Origin: Oscillospiraceae bacterium
GTDB lineage: Bacteria; Bacillota; Clostridia; Oscillospirales; Ruminococcaceae
Direction: 5' to 3'
DNA: 64,000 nt
NCBI GenBank assembly: GCA_021769725.1
Contig: JAETSI010000009.1
Span: forward strand, 38,561 to 102,560
This document shows, one piece after another, positions 37,178 to 46,742 of this stretch; the first letter of the stretch is position 1, and every line of letters begins with the position of its first letter. The notes under the pieces are model-generated. The model had not been told where the DNA came from and searched no databases. It was given only the letters and a program-made list of their open reading frames with translations. The translations under genes were made by a program, and so were the position numbers.

Positions 37178-38647
37178 ATGAAAAAACAGGTTTTTAATCC
37201 TTTTCTCCCTCTTGATGAGTATATTCCGGACGGCGAACCCCATATCTTCGGGGACAGAGTATATCTTTATGGTTCTCATGATAATGAGGGCGGGGAAACT
37301 TTCTGCATGGGAGATTATACAGTATATTCTGCTCCCGTGAATGATCTCTCCGACTGGCACTGCGAAGGAGTAATTTACAGCGCATCGCAGGATCCTGACA
37401 GCGGAGAGCGTCCGTATATGTATGCTCCGGATGTAGTTCAGGGAAACGACGGCAGATACTATCTCTATTACTGTATGTCCGGTGAGCGTGGCATTGGTGG
37501 ATATTTCGGACCTATATCCGTGGCTGTATGCGATACTCCGGCAGGAAGGTATAAATATCTGGGATATGTCCGTTACCCTGACGGAACACCTATGAAGAAG
37601 TATGTCTGCTTTGATCCATGCGCCTTTAACGACGACGGAACGATCCGCATTTATTACGGAACACAGTGTATGAACGAATCCAATGAGATACTTGCCGCCG
37701 ACAGCCGTAAGCTTGCAGAAGTTCAGAAGCGTTATAACAAGACGGCAGAGGAGATACTTGGAACTCCCGACAATATAAACGGAGCGTGCATGGTGGTTCT
37801 TGAAGACGATATGCTCACTGTCAGGGAGGATGCAAAGCATATTATTCCCTATGACGCCGATTTCGGCGGTCATGAATTCTTTGAAGCAAGTTCCATGAGG
37901 AAAGTAGGGGAGAAATATTATTTTGTGTTCTCTTCTCAGAAAAATCACGAGCTTTGCTATGCCGTAAGCGATTATCCCGATCGTGATTTTACGTTCGGCG
38001 GAACTATAGTTTCCAACGGAGATGTCGGAATTAACGGTATATCCGACGAAAATCGAATGAACATGACCGGCACGACCCATGGCAGTATTATTGAGATAAA
38101 CGGTCAGTGGTACGTATTTTATCACAGACTCACCCATAAATCCGATTACAGCCGTCAGGCGTGCGCAGAGAAGATATTTATAAGCGATGACGGAACGATA
38201 ACGCAGGTCGAAATGACTTCATGCGGTCTTAACGGAGGACCTTTAACAGGCGAGGGAAGATATCCTGCCCCTATAGCCTGCTGTATAACAAACGGCAGGA
38301 TGCCACACGGTTCCAACAGCATTTATACAGAAAGCTTCCCCAATGTCACCCATTCCGGAAATGAACGGTATATCGGAGAAATATGTGATAATACACTTAT
38401 AGGCTTCAGGTATTTTGAGTTTTCGGGCACAGGCAGACTGTCTGTTACCGTCCGGGGAACGGGCAGCGGTACTATCGGCGTGTATACTGAGATCGGCGGA
38501 GATTGTCTCGGGGAGATCGATGTTTTGTCTTGTGAAAACTGGACGGAAGCTTCGTCCGCTATAGATTTTCCCGATGGCGTTTATCCGCTGTATCTGGTAT
38601 ATCACGGCACAGGGGAGATTGCCGTTTTTGATATCGCTTTTTCATAG
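37178..38647 (+). CDS. Intracellular GH43-like glycoside hydrolase
   Basis: The protein has 489 residues and no signal peptide, so it probably acts in the cytosol on imported oligosaccharides. The N-terminal about 330 residues look like a five-bladed beta-propeller: PDGEPHIFGDRVYLYGSHD, MYAPDVVQGNDGRYYLYY, FDPCAFNDDGTIRIYYGT and the mid-domain GHEFFEASSMRKVGEKYYFVFS, where a Glu matches the GH43 acid. The last about 130 residues form a beta-rich accessory domain. GH43 enzymes act on arabinose- and xylose-containing glycans; the specificity here is unknown. The ATG at 37178 is preferred over an in-frame GTG 12 bases earlier. Confidence 0.8.
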   Translation: MKKQVFNPFLPLDEYIPDGEPHIFGDRVYLYGSHDNEGGETFCMGDYTVYSAPVNDLSDWHCEGVIYSASQDPDSGERPYMYAPDVVQGNDGRYYLYYCMSGERGIGGYFGPISVAVCDTPAGRYKYLGYVRYPDGTPMKKYVCFDPCAFNDDGTIRIYYGTQCMNESNEILAADSRKLAEVQKRYNKTAEEILGTPDNINGACMVVLEDDMLTVREDAKHIIPYDADFGGHEFFEASSMRKVGEKYYFVFSSQKNHELCYAVSDYPDRDFTFGGTIVSNGDVGINGISDENRMNMTGTTHGSIIEINGQWYVFYHRLTHKSDYSRQACAEKIFISDDGTITQVEMTSCGLNGGPLTGEGRYPAPIACCITNGRMPHGSNSIYTESFPNVTHSGNERYIGEICDNTLIGFRYFEFSGTGRLSVTVRGTGSGTIGVYTEIGGDCLGEIDVLSCENWTEASSAIDFPDGVYPLYLVYHGTGEIAVFDIAFS

Positions 38648-38744
38648 GAACAAAAAGCCTTTGTTGATTTTGGCAAATCGTTAAGTGTGCTATTGTAAAT
38701 ATTTGGCTAAATACTGGAAAATGTGGGGATATGGGAAAAAAATA

Positions 38745-38773
38745 TTGACGTATCAGGCAAATAGTGATATAAT
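38745..38773 (+). promoter_or_regulatory. Promoter of the Wzz-like gene
   Basis: TTGACG (38745-38750), 17 bases, TATAAT (38768-38773), about 65 bases before the ATG at 38839. Confidence 0.75.
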
Positions 38774-38838
38774 ATCATGAGGAAAAAAGATAAATCCGTC
38801 ATTTATATGTGCGGGGTTTTGCAAAAATGGAGGGCACA

Positions 38839-40434
38839 ATGTCTAAAAAAGAAGAACGTAACCTTAATGTTACAATAAAAAGTGATGAGGATGATAAGGA
38901 TAGTGTGATTCTGTCATTATCAAGTCTGGGAAAGGGACTCAAAAGATATTTTCTTCCTTGGGTCATCGTTGCAGTTATCGCTTTTGTGGGCGTGGCAGGT
39001 ATCAAGACCGTAGGTGTTGTACGGAATAAAACGCCGCTTAAAGCTCTTATAGGATTTAATTATAAAGGTATTGAGAGCGGTCAGGATCCGGCAGGACATA
39101 CTTTTGACGTTAATTCTGTTAAGAACGTTCAGGTGATATCTGAAGCACTTGCTGAAAACGATGTTGACCTCGAATTGTCTGACGCTGTAAGGAACGCTAT
39201 TACATTTGAGGGCGTTATCCCTTCGGATGCTATTGATAAAATGACGACTTATAAGAGCGTCTACGAAAATTCAACAAATGGAAATCTTGCGGCTGCACAG
39301 GCTATGCTTGATGTTACCTATTATCCGACACAGTTTAAGGTGAGTTTTGATTACGGCAGTACCGGTATTTCGAAAGATAAGGCAGTACAAGTATTAAACT
39401 CCATGCTCAATAATTACCGTGATTATTTTTTCGATCAGTATGGATATAACAAATCTCTCGGCCAGTCGCTTTCAGCTGTAAGCTATATGGATTATGACTA
39501 CAGCGAAGCAGTTGATCTGTTCAGAGTAAATCTCAATGCACTTTCCGATTATGTCAATACGCTTTCACGCAGCGATTCAAACCATTTCCGTTCAAAAGAC
39601 ACAGACGTTGAGGACGAAGAGGGACTTACCGGTTATACTTTTGACGATATCGCCCAGTCTATTGACGCTGTGAAGAGAATTGATCTTGCAAGAATATCGT
39701 CGTATGTTACGGTCAATAACGTTACCAAAGATAAGACGGCAACTATCGCATATTATCAGTATAATATAGATGAGCTTAACCGTGAAAAGAATGCTTATGC
39801 AGAAAGACTTGCAAATCTTAAGACAGCTATTGACTCTTACAAGAAAGATACGGTTCTGGTAATGAGCGGAGTTGACGGCAGCAGTCAGGAACTTTCACAG
39901 AGTTCCGAGCAGTATGATAAGCTGGTAGAGCGCTACGATAATGTGGCGACGCAGCTTGCAAATGTAAAACAGGATATCAGTATGTATACTCAGCGTAAGG
40001 AAGGACTTGAAAAAGGCGAGGAAGGTACTGAAGAAATGGAAAACTACACTGCCGGAGAACTTGCAAAGCTCAATGAAAAGGTAAATCGTCTTATTGAGAT
40101 AACAAGGATCACTTCTGAGCAGTATTATGAAACAGAGGAGTTTGCAAACGCTTATAGCATCTTTGCTCCGGCTGTAAATTCTAAAACGGACACTGTAAAA
40201 TCCATTTTTCACGCTTCGCTCATGCCGTTAATTATTGTGGAAGCACTTCTTCTGGTGATATATATTATTGTTGCATTTGTTTTTGCTTTAAGATCTGACA
40301 ATTCAAAAAAAGTAACTGCTGACGGGGCAGAAGAGGATGTGGATGATACAGAATCTGACACTGATAGCAGTACAGAAGAAAAACAGTCTATGGAAAAGTC
40401 GGGAAATAATAAAGATTCGGAAAAGAGCAAATAA
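38839..40434 (+). CDS. Wzz-like polysaccharide co-polymerase membrane protein
   Basis: The protein has about 531 residues from ATG at 38839, which follows TGGAGGG (a longer in-frame GTG start at 38809 is rejected). Two membrane helices (about 35-60 and 465-490) bracket a large extracytoplasmic region with two long coiled coils (about 300-345 and 355-435), the layout of chain-length regulators (Wzz/KpsE-like). The C-terminal tail is Asp/Ser/Glu-rich rather than a tyrosine-kinase domain. As the first gene before a Wzm/Wzt export locus, its inferred role is chain-length control or envelope spanning. Sequence identity to named Wzz proteins appears low. Confidence 0.7.
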   Translation: MSKKEERNLNVTIKSDEDDKDSVILSLSSLGKGLKRYFLPWVIVAVIAFVGVAGIKTVGVVRNKTPLKALIGFNYKGIESGQDPAGHTFDVNSVKNVQVISEALAENDVDLELSDAVRNAITFEGVIPSDAIDKMTTYKSVYENSTNGNLAAAQAMLDVTYYPTQFKVSFDYGSTGISKDKAVQVLNSMLNNYRDYFFDQYGYNKSLGQSLSAVSYMDYDYSEAVDLFRVNLNALSDYVNTLSRSDSNHFRSKDTDVEDEEGLTGYTFDDIAQSIDAVKRIDLARISSYVTVNNVTKDKTATIAYYQYNIDELNREKNAYAERLANLKTAIDSYKKDTVLVMSGVDGSSQELSQSSEQYDKLVERYDNVATQLANVKQDISMYTQRKEGLEKGEEGTEEMENYTAGELAKLNEKVNRLIEITRITSEQYYETEEFANAYSIFAPAVNSKTDTVKSIFHASLMPLIIVEALLLVIYIIVAFVFALRSDNSKKVTADGAEEDVDDTESDTDSSTEEKQSMEKSGNNKDSEKSK

Positions 40435-40444
40435 TCAAAAAAAT

Positions 40445-40472
40445 AAGGGCGTCCGGCAAAATGGGCGTCCTT
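40445..40472 (+). terminator. Hairpin after the Wzz-like gene
   Basis: AAGGGCGTCC (40445-40454) pairs with GGGCGTCCTT (40463-40472) through a 10-bp stem with two G-U pairs; the strand also shows it as a direct GGGCGTCC repeat. A weak T stretch follows. Confidence 0.5.
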
Positions 40473-40498
40473 TGATTTAAAGAATAGAAAGGTTAATT

Positions 40499-41764
40499 AT
40501 GGATAATTCTGACATAGGGAAAATTATACTTGTTGTAATAATGATGGCCTTTTCAGCTTTGTTTTCAAGTACGGAAACAGCTTTTTCAAGCGTGAACAAG
40601 CTGAGGCTGAAAAATTACGCTTCTCAGGGCGATAAAAAGGCGGCAAGAGCTCTTAAGCTTGCAAATAAGTTTGACGATGTTCTTACAGCTGTTCTTATAG
40701 GAAATAATATCGTGAATATTGCGATATCATCGGTAAGCACGCTGATTTTTATTGAAATTATCGGAAGCAACGGCGCCGCTGTGTCTACGGTAGTTGTTAC
40801 TGTTTTGGTGCTGATATTCGGTGAAGTTCTGCCGAAATCCTACGCTAAGAGAAATGCTGAGAAGCTTGCACTGCTGTTCGCTGCCCCGCTTTCAGTTCTG
40901 GTAACGGTTTTTAAGCCTTTTGTGATCGCTCTAAATGGGCTGTCTTCACTTATCTCCAGCGGGGGTGACGAAGCTCCGAGCGTTACTGAAGATGAGCTTA
41001 AATATATGATAGACGAAATTGAAGAACAAGGCGTTATTGAAGAACAGGAAAGCGAACTGGTGAAGAGCGCTCTGGAATTTGACGAGATCACGGTCAGCGA
41101 GATACTTATACCCAGAGTAAAAATAGTTGGCATAGAAATAGGCATGAGTCTTGATGAAATAAAGAAGATCTTTATTACCGAAATGTACTCACGTCTTCCG
41201 GTTTATGAAAAAAGTCTGGATGACATAGTTGGGATGATTACCAATAAGGCGTTTTTCAAAATGCTTACCGAGGGCGGAAACGATATTCGTGATATTATTC
41301 AGGATGTCACTCATATTGCAGATACAAAGCTTATAAACGAAACCATGCGTGATATGCAGAGGTCAAAAGTACACCTTGCGGTTGTTACTGATCAGTACGG
41401 CGGTACAAAGGGAATCGTTACTCTGGAAGATATAATAGAGGAACTTGTGGGCGAGATCTACGATGAGGATGATGAGATCGTAAGCAGTGCCAGAATGATT
41501 TCAGAAAACAAGTATGAGGTTGCCGGAGATATGAGCATAAGCAGACTTCTTGAACAGCTTGATCTTGACGACGAACTTATTCAGACTGATTATACATCTG
41601 TAGGCGGCTGGGTGACGGATGTCATGGAACATATTCCGGAGTCTGGGGAAACTGCCGAAACAGGTATTTTCAGGATTACTGCTGCTGTTGTGAACGAGCA
41701 GACAGTAGAAAAGGTGATACTGGAGATCCTTGACGTTCGGGATGAGGAAGAAACAGAAAAGTGA
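40499..41764 (+). CDS. CNNM/CorC-family membrane protein (hemolysin III-like annotation)
   Basis: The protein has 421 residues. The N-terminal about 190 residues are a CNNM (DUF21) domain with three to four helices and the start FSALFSSTETAFSSVNKLRL. Residues about 195-325 hold two CBS motifs (VKIVGIEIGMSLDEIKKIF and VVTDQYGGTKGIVTLEDIIEELVGEI). About 335-420 is the CorC/HlyC C-terminal domain. Family members are linked to magnesium or cobalt efflux or homeostasis. It lies between the Wzz-like gene and the ABC exporter, flanked by hairpins on both sides, so it is probably a separate unit. No link to the polysaccharide genes is shown. Confidence 0.9.
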   Translation: MDNSDIGKIILVVIMMAFSALFSSTETAFSSVNKLRLKNYASQGDKKAARALKLANKFDDVLTAVLIGNNIVNIAISSVSTLIFIEIIGSNGAAVSTVVVTVLVLIFGEVLPKSYAKRNAEKLALLFAAPLSVLVTVFKPFVIALNGLSSLISSGGDEAPSVTEDELKYMIDEIEEQGVIEEQESELVKSALEFDEITVSEILIPRVKIVGIEIGMSLDEIKKIFITEMYSRLPVYEKSLDDIVGMITNKAFFKMLTEGGNDIRDIIQDVTHIADTKLINETMRDMQRSKVHLAVVTDQYGGTKGIVTLEDIIEELVGEIYDEDDEIVSSARMISENKYEVAGDMSISRLLEQLDLDDELIQTDYTSVGGWVTDVMEHIPESGETAETGIFRITAAVVNEQTVEKVILEILDVRDEEETEK

Positions 41765-41775
41765 TTTTGAAAAAG

Positions 41776-41803
41776 CGGCTGTGCATGGAATGTGCAGCCG
41801 TTT
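41776..41803 (+). terminator. Terminator after the CorC-like gene
   Basis: CGGCTGTGCA pairs with TGTGCAGCCG (41776-41785 with 41791-41800), followed by TTTATT. Confidence 0.68.
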
Positions 41804-41857
41804 ATTATAATGATTTCTGATTATCATTGCTTTCCGTATGTATTGCTCTTATAACTA

Positions 41858-41887
41858 TTGACATCGGAGTATACAATATGTTATAAT
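41858..41887 (+). promoter_or_regulatory. Promoter of the polysaccharide export operon
   Basis: TTGACA (41858-41863), 18 bases, TATAAT (41882-41887), about 55 bases before the wzm-like ATG. From here to 54171 all genes run in the same direction with short gaps or overlaps. Confidence 0.78.
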
Positions 41888-41940
41888 TAAATAATACTAT
41901 GGCAAATTATGTTTTCACACCGATCAAAAAGGAGTTATAA

Positions 41941-42717
41941 ATGAATACAATAAAAGAATTGTATGCTTACAGGCAGATGGTATTCAGTCTGGTAAAAAAA
42001 GATCTGAGAGGACGCTACAAGGGATCGGCACTTGGTTTTCTCTGGACGTTCATAAATCCTCTGCTTCAGTTGGTAGTATATACGGTGGTGTTTTCTTTCA
42101 TTCTTAAATCAAATATTGAGCGTTATTATCTTTATTTGTTTGTGGCGCTCATTCCGTGGATATTTTTTTCTTCTGCAATTACCGTAGGAGCTTCTTCGAT
42201 CGTGGCACAGAAAGATCTTATAAAGAAGATTTACTTCCCACGAATGGTAATTCCGATTTCTTACGTAACAAGCAGCTTTGTCAATATGCTGCTGTGTTTT
42301 ATTGTCATATTTGCAGTGATAATTTTTACCGGCGCAGGAATTAACTTTGCGGCGCTTCTGACATTGCCGATAATTATGGCAGTTGAATATCTCATGGCTC
42401 TTGGAATGGCTCTGCTGACATCGGCGGTGACCGTGTATTTCAGGGATATGGAGCATATTCTCAGCATTCTGTCAATGATGTGGATGTACATGACACCTAT
42501 CATGTATGATAAATCCATTGTTCCTGAAAGACTTCTCCCTGTTTTCAATCTCAACCCCATGACGCACGTTATTGAATGCTACCGAACTGTTCTATATAAT
42601 AAGGCAATGCCGGATCTGTCCTCACTGCTTTCAGCTATAGGCTTCGGATTGTTCTTTCTGGTGCTGGGCTGCCTGGTTTTCAACAAACTTCAGCGTCACT
42701 TTGCGGAGGAATTATAA
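41941..42717 (+). CDS. wzm: Polysaccharide ABC exporter permease (Wzm-like)
   Basis: The protein has 258 residues with six predicted membrane helices. The N-terminal amphipathic part has the ABC-2 polysaccharide motif VKKDLRGRYKGSALGFLWTFINPLLQ, and the C-terminal region has LNPMTHVIECYR. Such permeases export completed undecaprenyl-linked polymers (O antigen or teichoic acids). The ATPase gene starts on the base after its stop, so the pair is coupled. The neighbouring Wzt C-terminal extension suggests an O-antigen-type system where the ATPase reads the chain terminus. Confidence 0.93.
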   Translation: MNTIKELYAYRQMVFSLVKKDLRGRYKGSALGFLWTFINPLLQLVVYTVVFSFILKSNIERYYLYLFVALIPWIFFSSAITVGASSIVAQKDLIKKIYFPRMVIPISYVTSSFVNMLLCFIVIFAVIIFTGAGINFAALLTLPIIMAVEYLMALGMALLTSAVTVYFRDMEHILSILSMMWMYMTPIMYDKSIVPERLLPVFNLNPMTHVIECYRTVLYNKAMPDLSSLLSAIGFGLFFLVLGCLVFNKLQRHFAEEL

Positions 42718-43989
42718 ATGGCTGTGAATGATATTGCGATTGATGTAAATAATATTACCAAAAGCTTCAAGGTCTTTCCGGATAAAGGTTCGCAGCTCAA
42801 GGAACGTCTGCTGTTCCGCAAGCGGAGCCGTTTTGAGGAACGCAGGGTTCTGAGGGGGATAAGCTTTCAGGTCAGAAGGGGTGAAGCTATCGGTCTTATA
42901 GGTCATAACGGCTGCGGAAAATCCACGACTCTCAAACTGCTGACGAAGATAATGTTCCCGGATACAGGCACAATAACTATGAGAGGCAGAGTTTCCAGCC
43001 TTATCGAACTTGGAGCAGGATTTCATCCCGATATGAGCGGACGTGAGAATATCTACACCAATGCCGCTATTTTTGGACTTACGAAAAAGGAAATTGACGC
43101 TCGTTTAAAGGACATCATAAGTTTCTCGGAACTGGAAGAATTCATTGACAACCCTGTCAGAACGTATTCTTCCGGAATGTATATGCGTCTTGCTTTTTCA
43201 GTCGCAATAAACGTGGATGCAGATATACTCCTTATTGATGAGATACTGGCGGTAGGCGATGCCAATTTTCAGGCAAAATGTTTCAACAAACTTAAAGAAA
43301 TAAAGGCACACGGTACGACTATCGTTATCGTTTCTCATTCTCTTGGTCAGATTGAGCAGATATGTGACCGTTCCATATGGATTCATGACGGACTTATAAA
43401 AGCCGAGGGAAATCCAAAAGAAATAGACCTTGAATATCTTGATTTCATGGGCAGAAAACTCCAGGAAGCTTCCAGCAAAGAGTTTGAAGACGGCAAAACA
43501 GAAGGATCTCCGAAAACGGAAGAAACATTGGCAGATGAAAAAGCAGATTCTGGTGAATCGTCCACAAAACGCTGGGGAAACGGCAGCGCAAGAATAAAAA
43601 GTATCAGGGCTTATACGGCTGAGGGCGTACAGCAGAAAATTTTCCGAACCGGAGAGACTATCATTTTCCGGCTTGAATATACGGTGAAAAATCAGGTCGA
43701 AGATGCAGTTTTCGGCATCGGAATATTCAGCCGTGACGGAATACAATGCTACGGCACAAACACCAGGATAGACAAGCATGATGAAATTCGGCTCACAGAA
43801 AACGGCATCGCAGAGATAGTTCTGGAGAATGTGCCTCTTCTTGCCGGAGAATATCTGATAGATTTTGCAATTGAAACGGGAGAAGGTATTCCGGTCGATT
43901 ACTATCGGGAGGCTTATACTATTGAGATCATAAATTCACTGGGCGATGTCGGCATCGCACGGATAATGCACAAGTGGAATATTGATTAA
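42718..43989 (+). CDS. wzt: Polysaccharide ABC exporter ATPase with C-terminal Wzt domain
   Basis: The protein has 423 residues. The ATPase domain (about 5-235) has GHNGCGKST (Walker A), YSSGMYMRLAFS (signature of polysaccharide exporters) and DILLIDEILAVGD (Walker B). A charged linker (about 240-280) joins a beta-sandwich domain (about 285-423) with KSIRAYTAEGV, FRLEYTVKNQ and GTNTRID, typical of Wzt C-domains. In E. coli O8/O9a-type systems this domain binds the modified non-reducing end before export. A methyltransferase gene follows 12 bases later, which fits a terminal methyl cap as the export signal. Confidence 0.92.
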   Translation: MAVNDIAIDVNNITKSFKVFPDKGSQLKERLLFRKRSRFEERRVLRGISFQVRRGEAIGLIGHNGCGKSTTLKLLTKIMFPDTGTITMRGRVSSLIELGAGFHPDMSGRENIYTNAAIFGLTKKEIDARLKDIISFSELEEFIDNPVRTYSSGMYMRLAFSVAINVDADILLIDEILAVGDANFQAKCFNKLKEIKAHGTTIVIVSHSLGQIEQICDRSIWIHDGLIKAEGNPKEIDLEYLDFMGRKLQEASSKEFEDGKTEGSPKTEETLADEKADSGESSTKRWGNGSARIKSIRAYTAEGVQQKIFRTGETIIFRLEYTVKNQVEDAVFGIGIFSRDGIQCYGTNTRIDKHDEIRLTENGIAEIVLENVPLLAGEYLIDFAIETGEGIPVDYYREAYTIEIINSLGDVGIARIMHKWNID

Positions 43990-44001
43990 AGAAGGTAAAA
44001 T

Positions 44002-45138
44002 ATGAGCAACACAAGCGATTACATGAACAAAAAGACACGTGGAAGCATCATTGCATTTTTCCGGAGGTTGTTTTTCCATTCCTTTTATCAGGGAATCGGA
44101 GCTGTTTCTCAGGATATACAGTTGTTGAGCCAGCGTACCGAAGAACTTGAAAGATCGGTAAGCGACATTCAGAAGCTTTTGGACGAAATGCATGAAAAGC
44201 TTGGATCATGCATGGTCTCACAGGAACGTCTGAACAGCATTGAAGCTCTGGAAACGGCGCTGCACAACGATCTTGAAACGGTAAGCGTTAATCTGAGAAA
44301 TAATAATGCCGCTATTGAAAGACTTTCGGCAGACAGTGAATTTGCCAAGCTCAAACTCACAGTTATAGAAAAGGGAATGAAAAACAAAAAGAGCGTCAGC
44401 ACAGTTCAGAGCGTGGAAACGCAGCCTGTTCCTGTTGCTGTCGTACCTGTGGATAACGGAGATTCAGAGTACGAGAAAATTGATTACTTCGATTTTGAAA
44501 ATCATTTCAGAGGTTCGATCGAAAGTATCAGGAAGGCTCAGGAGGTCTACCTCGAATACTTCCGGGATAAGAAAAACGTGGTGGATATCGGCTGCGGACG
44601 GGGTGAGTTTCTCTCCCTTATGAAGGACAGCGGGATCAATGCCCTGGGCGTGGATATTTACGAGCCATACGTGGACTACTGCAATATGAAAGGACTTTCT
44701 GCCGAATGCGGAGACGGAGCGGAATTTCTGTCAAGACAGGAGACTGTTGACGGCATTTTTGTCGGACAGGTAGTCGAGCATCTTAAAACCGGAGAGATCA
44801 TACGGCTGTGCAATACGGCTTATGAAAAGCTTTCCGCCGGCGGATGCATCGTTATCGAAACCCCGAACCCGACATCACTGGCAATATATACAAACGCTTT
44901 TTATATTGACCCATCGCATATCAAGCCTGTGCATCCGCTGACGATGAAGTACTTTCTGGAAAAGGCAGGATTTACGCAGATAGAAATTATATACACCGAG
45001 CAGAGCAGACCGCCTTTCAGTATTCCGGAGTTGAATATTCAGGGAGCAGCTGAATTCAACAGCGCTATGAAAAATGTATCCGGACTGCTCTACGGCAGCC
45101 AGGACTATGCAGTTATAGCTACAAAAGTTAAGGAATGA
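44002..45138 (+). CDS. SAM methyltransferase with N-terminal coiled coil (possible chain terminator)
   Basis: The protein has 378 residues. The N-terminal part has a basic amphipathic patch (IAFFRRLFFHSFYQG, about 13-30) and then a heptad-rich coiled coil (about 38-130). Residues about 165-378 form a class I methyltransferase with KNVVDIGCGRGEFLSLM, ALGVDIYEPYVDYC and VGQVVEHL. Next to a Wzt with a C-domain it resembles the logic of WbdD, a methyltransferase that caps O9a chains and whose coiled coil acts as a ruler. Here the coiled coil is N-terminal to the enzyme. The capping role is an inference from context. Confidence 0.8.
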   Translation: MSNTSDYMNKKTRGSIIAFFRRLFFHSFYQGIGAVSQDIQLLSQRTEELERSVSDIQKLLDEMHEKLGSCMVSQERLNSIEALETALHNDLETVSVNLRNNNAAIERLSADSEFAKLKLTVIEKGMKNKKSVSTVQSVETQPVPVAVVPVDNGDSEYEKIDYFDFENHFRGSIESIRKAQEVYLEYFRDKKNVVDIGCGRGEFLSLMKDSGINALGVDIYEPYVDYCNMKGLSAECGDGAEFLSRQETVDGIFVGQVVEHLKTGEIIRLCNTAYEKLSAGGCIVIETPNPTSLAIYTNAFYIDPSHIKPVHPLTMKYFLEKAGFTQIEIIYTEQSRPPFSIPELNIQGAAEFNSAMKNVSGLLYGSQDYAVIATKVKE

Positions 45139-45145
45139 TAATAAA

Positions 45146-45646
45146 ATGGAAAATAAAATAAATATTGAAGATATAATGGCACAGATAAAGCGTGAGATCA
45201 AGGAAAAAGGACTTACTTCCGATATGCTCAGCTTTGAAGATGTGCCCTACAAAAAGCCTGTACAGGCTGCCGCTGAAACGGGAACTTCCCTGTCGGCAGC
45301 CAATGAAGCTCTTGATTATATGAACGCTCATCACTATGTTCAGCCGTATAAGCCGATTCCGGGAAATCCTGTAAAGGTATTTTTCAAGAAAGTTATCCGC
45401 AAGCTGGTAAAGTTTTATGTAGAACCGGTGGTATTTGAACAAAACAGCTTCAATGCGGCGACTGTGAACGTACTTAACGTGATGAAGAACAACGCCGAAA
45501 GCCGTCCGGACGACAACACCGGGGAGCTGCTGTCAAGGCTGGAAACACTGGAACTTGCACAGAAAGAGCTGCGCAGTCGTATTGATTCTCTGGAGCGTGA
45601 AAATTCGGCGCTCAGGGAGGCACTCGGAAAGCAGGAGACGGAATGA
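45146..45646 (+). CDS. Small coiled-coil protein of the polysaccharide locus
   Basis: The protein has 166 residues and I recognise no enzyme. The N-terminus (KINIEDIMAQIKREIKEKG) looks helical. Around residues 73-95 lies an amphipathic, positively charged stretch (VKVFFKKVIRKLVKFYVEP) suited to lying on the membrane. Residues about 128-163 are a coiled coil (LLSRLETLELAQKELRSRI). It shares the 'basic amphipathic helix then coiled coil' plan with the upstream methyltransferase, suggesting they oligomerise or assemble on the membrane. Its stop overlaps the next GT start by 4 bases (ATGA at 45643). Confidence 0.62.
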   Translation: MENKINIEDIMAQIKREIKEKGLTSDMLSFEDVPYKKPVQAAAETGTSLSAANEALDYMNAHHYVQPYKPIPGNPVKVFFKKVIRKLVKFYVEPVVFEQNSFNAATVNVLNVMKNNAESRPDDNTGELLSRLETLELAQKELRSRIDSLERENSALREALGKQETE

Positions 45647-46713
45647 GAATAGTACAGCTTCTGCCCACCTTGTCTTTCGGAGATGCTATCGGCAACGATA
45701 CTGTCGCTCTCAAAAAAGCCATATCTGATATGGGATATATTTCCGAAATATATGCCGAGAACATTGATAAGCGGCTGCCGTCTGATACGGCAAAGAATAT
45801 CAGCCGCCTGAAAGATCTCAAAAAAGACGATGTGCTGATCTACCATAAATCTACCGGTACTGATCTTACTTTTAAAATACAGGATTTTCACTGCCGTAAG
45901 ATCATGATATATCATAATGTCACGCCGCCGGAATTTTTTCGCCCATACAGTACCGCCGCCGCATCCCTGACGGAATACGGCTATAAGGGCGTAGAGCATC
46001 TGAGGGACAAAGTGGATTATTGTCTTGCAGATTCCGCCTACAACAAATCCGAGCTGTTGCGAATGGGATATACCTGTCCCATTGACGTTCTCCCTATACT
46101 TATACGTTTTGAGGATTATAAGCAGTCCCCGGCAAAGGGAATTATGAGCAGATATGGCGACGGAAAGCGCAATCTTATTTTCGTCGGAAGGATCGCTCCC
46201 AACAAGAAGCAGGAAAACGTTATAAGGGCGTTTTATCAGTATAAGCGGCTTGACCCGGATTCACGGCTTATCCTGGTGGGTTCCTATACCGGTATGGAGA
46301 ATTACTATGAACGTCTTGTAAAATACGCCGGAGCTCTCGGTCTAAAAGACGACATTGTTTTCACAGGACATATAAAATTCAATGAGATACTTGCCTATTA
46401 CCGCCTGGCAGACGTTTTCGTCTGCATGAGCGAACATGAGGGCTTCTGCGTTCCCCTTGCAGAAGCAATGTTTTTTGACGTGCCGATAATTGCGTACGAC
46501 ACAAGCGCTATCGGCGATACCCTTGGCGGAAGCGGAATCCTGCTGGACAGCAATGATCCGGTGTTTGCCGCAGGAGTTATACGCCGAGTTCTTACCGATG
46601 AGCTGCTGAAAAAGCAGATCATTGAAGGTCAGCGCCGGCGCCTTGAGGATTTCTCCTATGAACGGATAAGAGATATCTTTGAAAAACAGCTGAAAGACTT
46701 TATCGCAGGATAA
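45643..46713 (+). CDS. GT4-family glycosyltransferase
   Basis: The protein has 356 residues. The N-terminal Rossmann half has RIVQLLPTLSFGDAIGND and a DxxIYHKS motif. The C-terminal half has the GT4 donor-binding sequence FVGRIAPNKKQENVIRAF and the acidic ExxGxxxxE motif HEGFCVPLAEAM. It is a cytosolic GT-B fold enzyme that adds a sugar from a nucleotide-sugar donor. It overlaps the coiled-coil gene by 4 bases. Sugar and linkage are not deducible. Confidence 0.9.
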   Translation: MRIVQLLPTLSFGDAIGNDTVALKKAISDMGYISEIYAENIDKRLPSDTAKNISRLKDLKKDDVLIYHKSTGTDLTFKIQDFHCRKIMIYHNVTPPEFFRPYSTAAASLTEYGYKGVEHLRDKVDYCLADSAYNKSELLRMGYTCPIDVLPILIRFEDYKQSPAKGIMSRYGDGKRNLIFVGRIAPNKKQENVIRAFYQYKRLDPDSRLILVGSYTGMENYYERLVKYAGALGLKDDIVFTGHIKFNEILAYYRLADVFVCMSEHEGFCVPLAEAMFFDVPIIAYDTSAIGDTLGGSGILLDSNDPVFAAGVIRRVLTDELLKKQIIEGQRRRLEDFSYERIRDIFEKQLKDFIAG

Positions 46714-46742
46714 CTGAACAGATTTGAGAAGGTGCAGCAGAA

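Noticed and set aside
40445..40472. Direct repeat of GGGCGTCC as a binding site
   Set aside because: The same bases form a 10-bp hairpin with two G-U pairs after a stop codon, which a weak terminator explains better.
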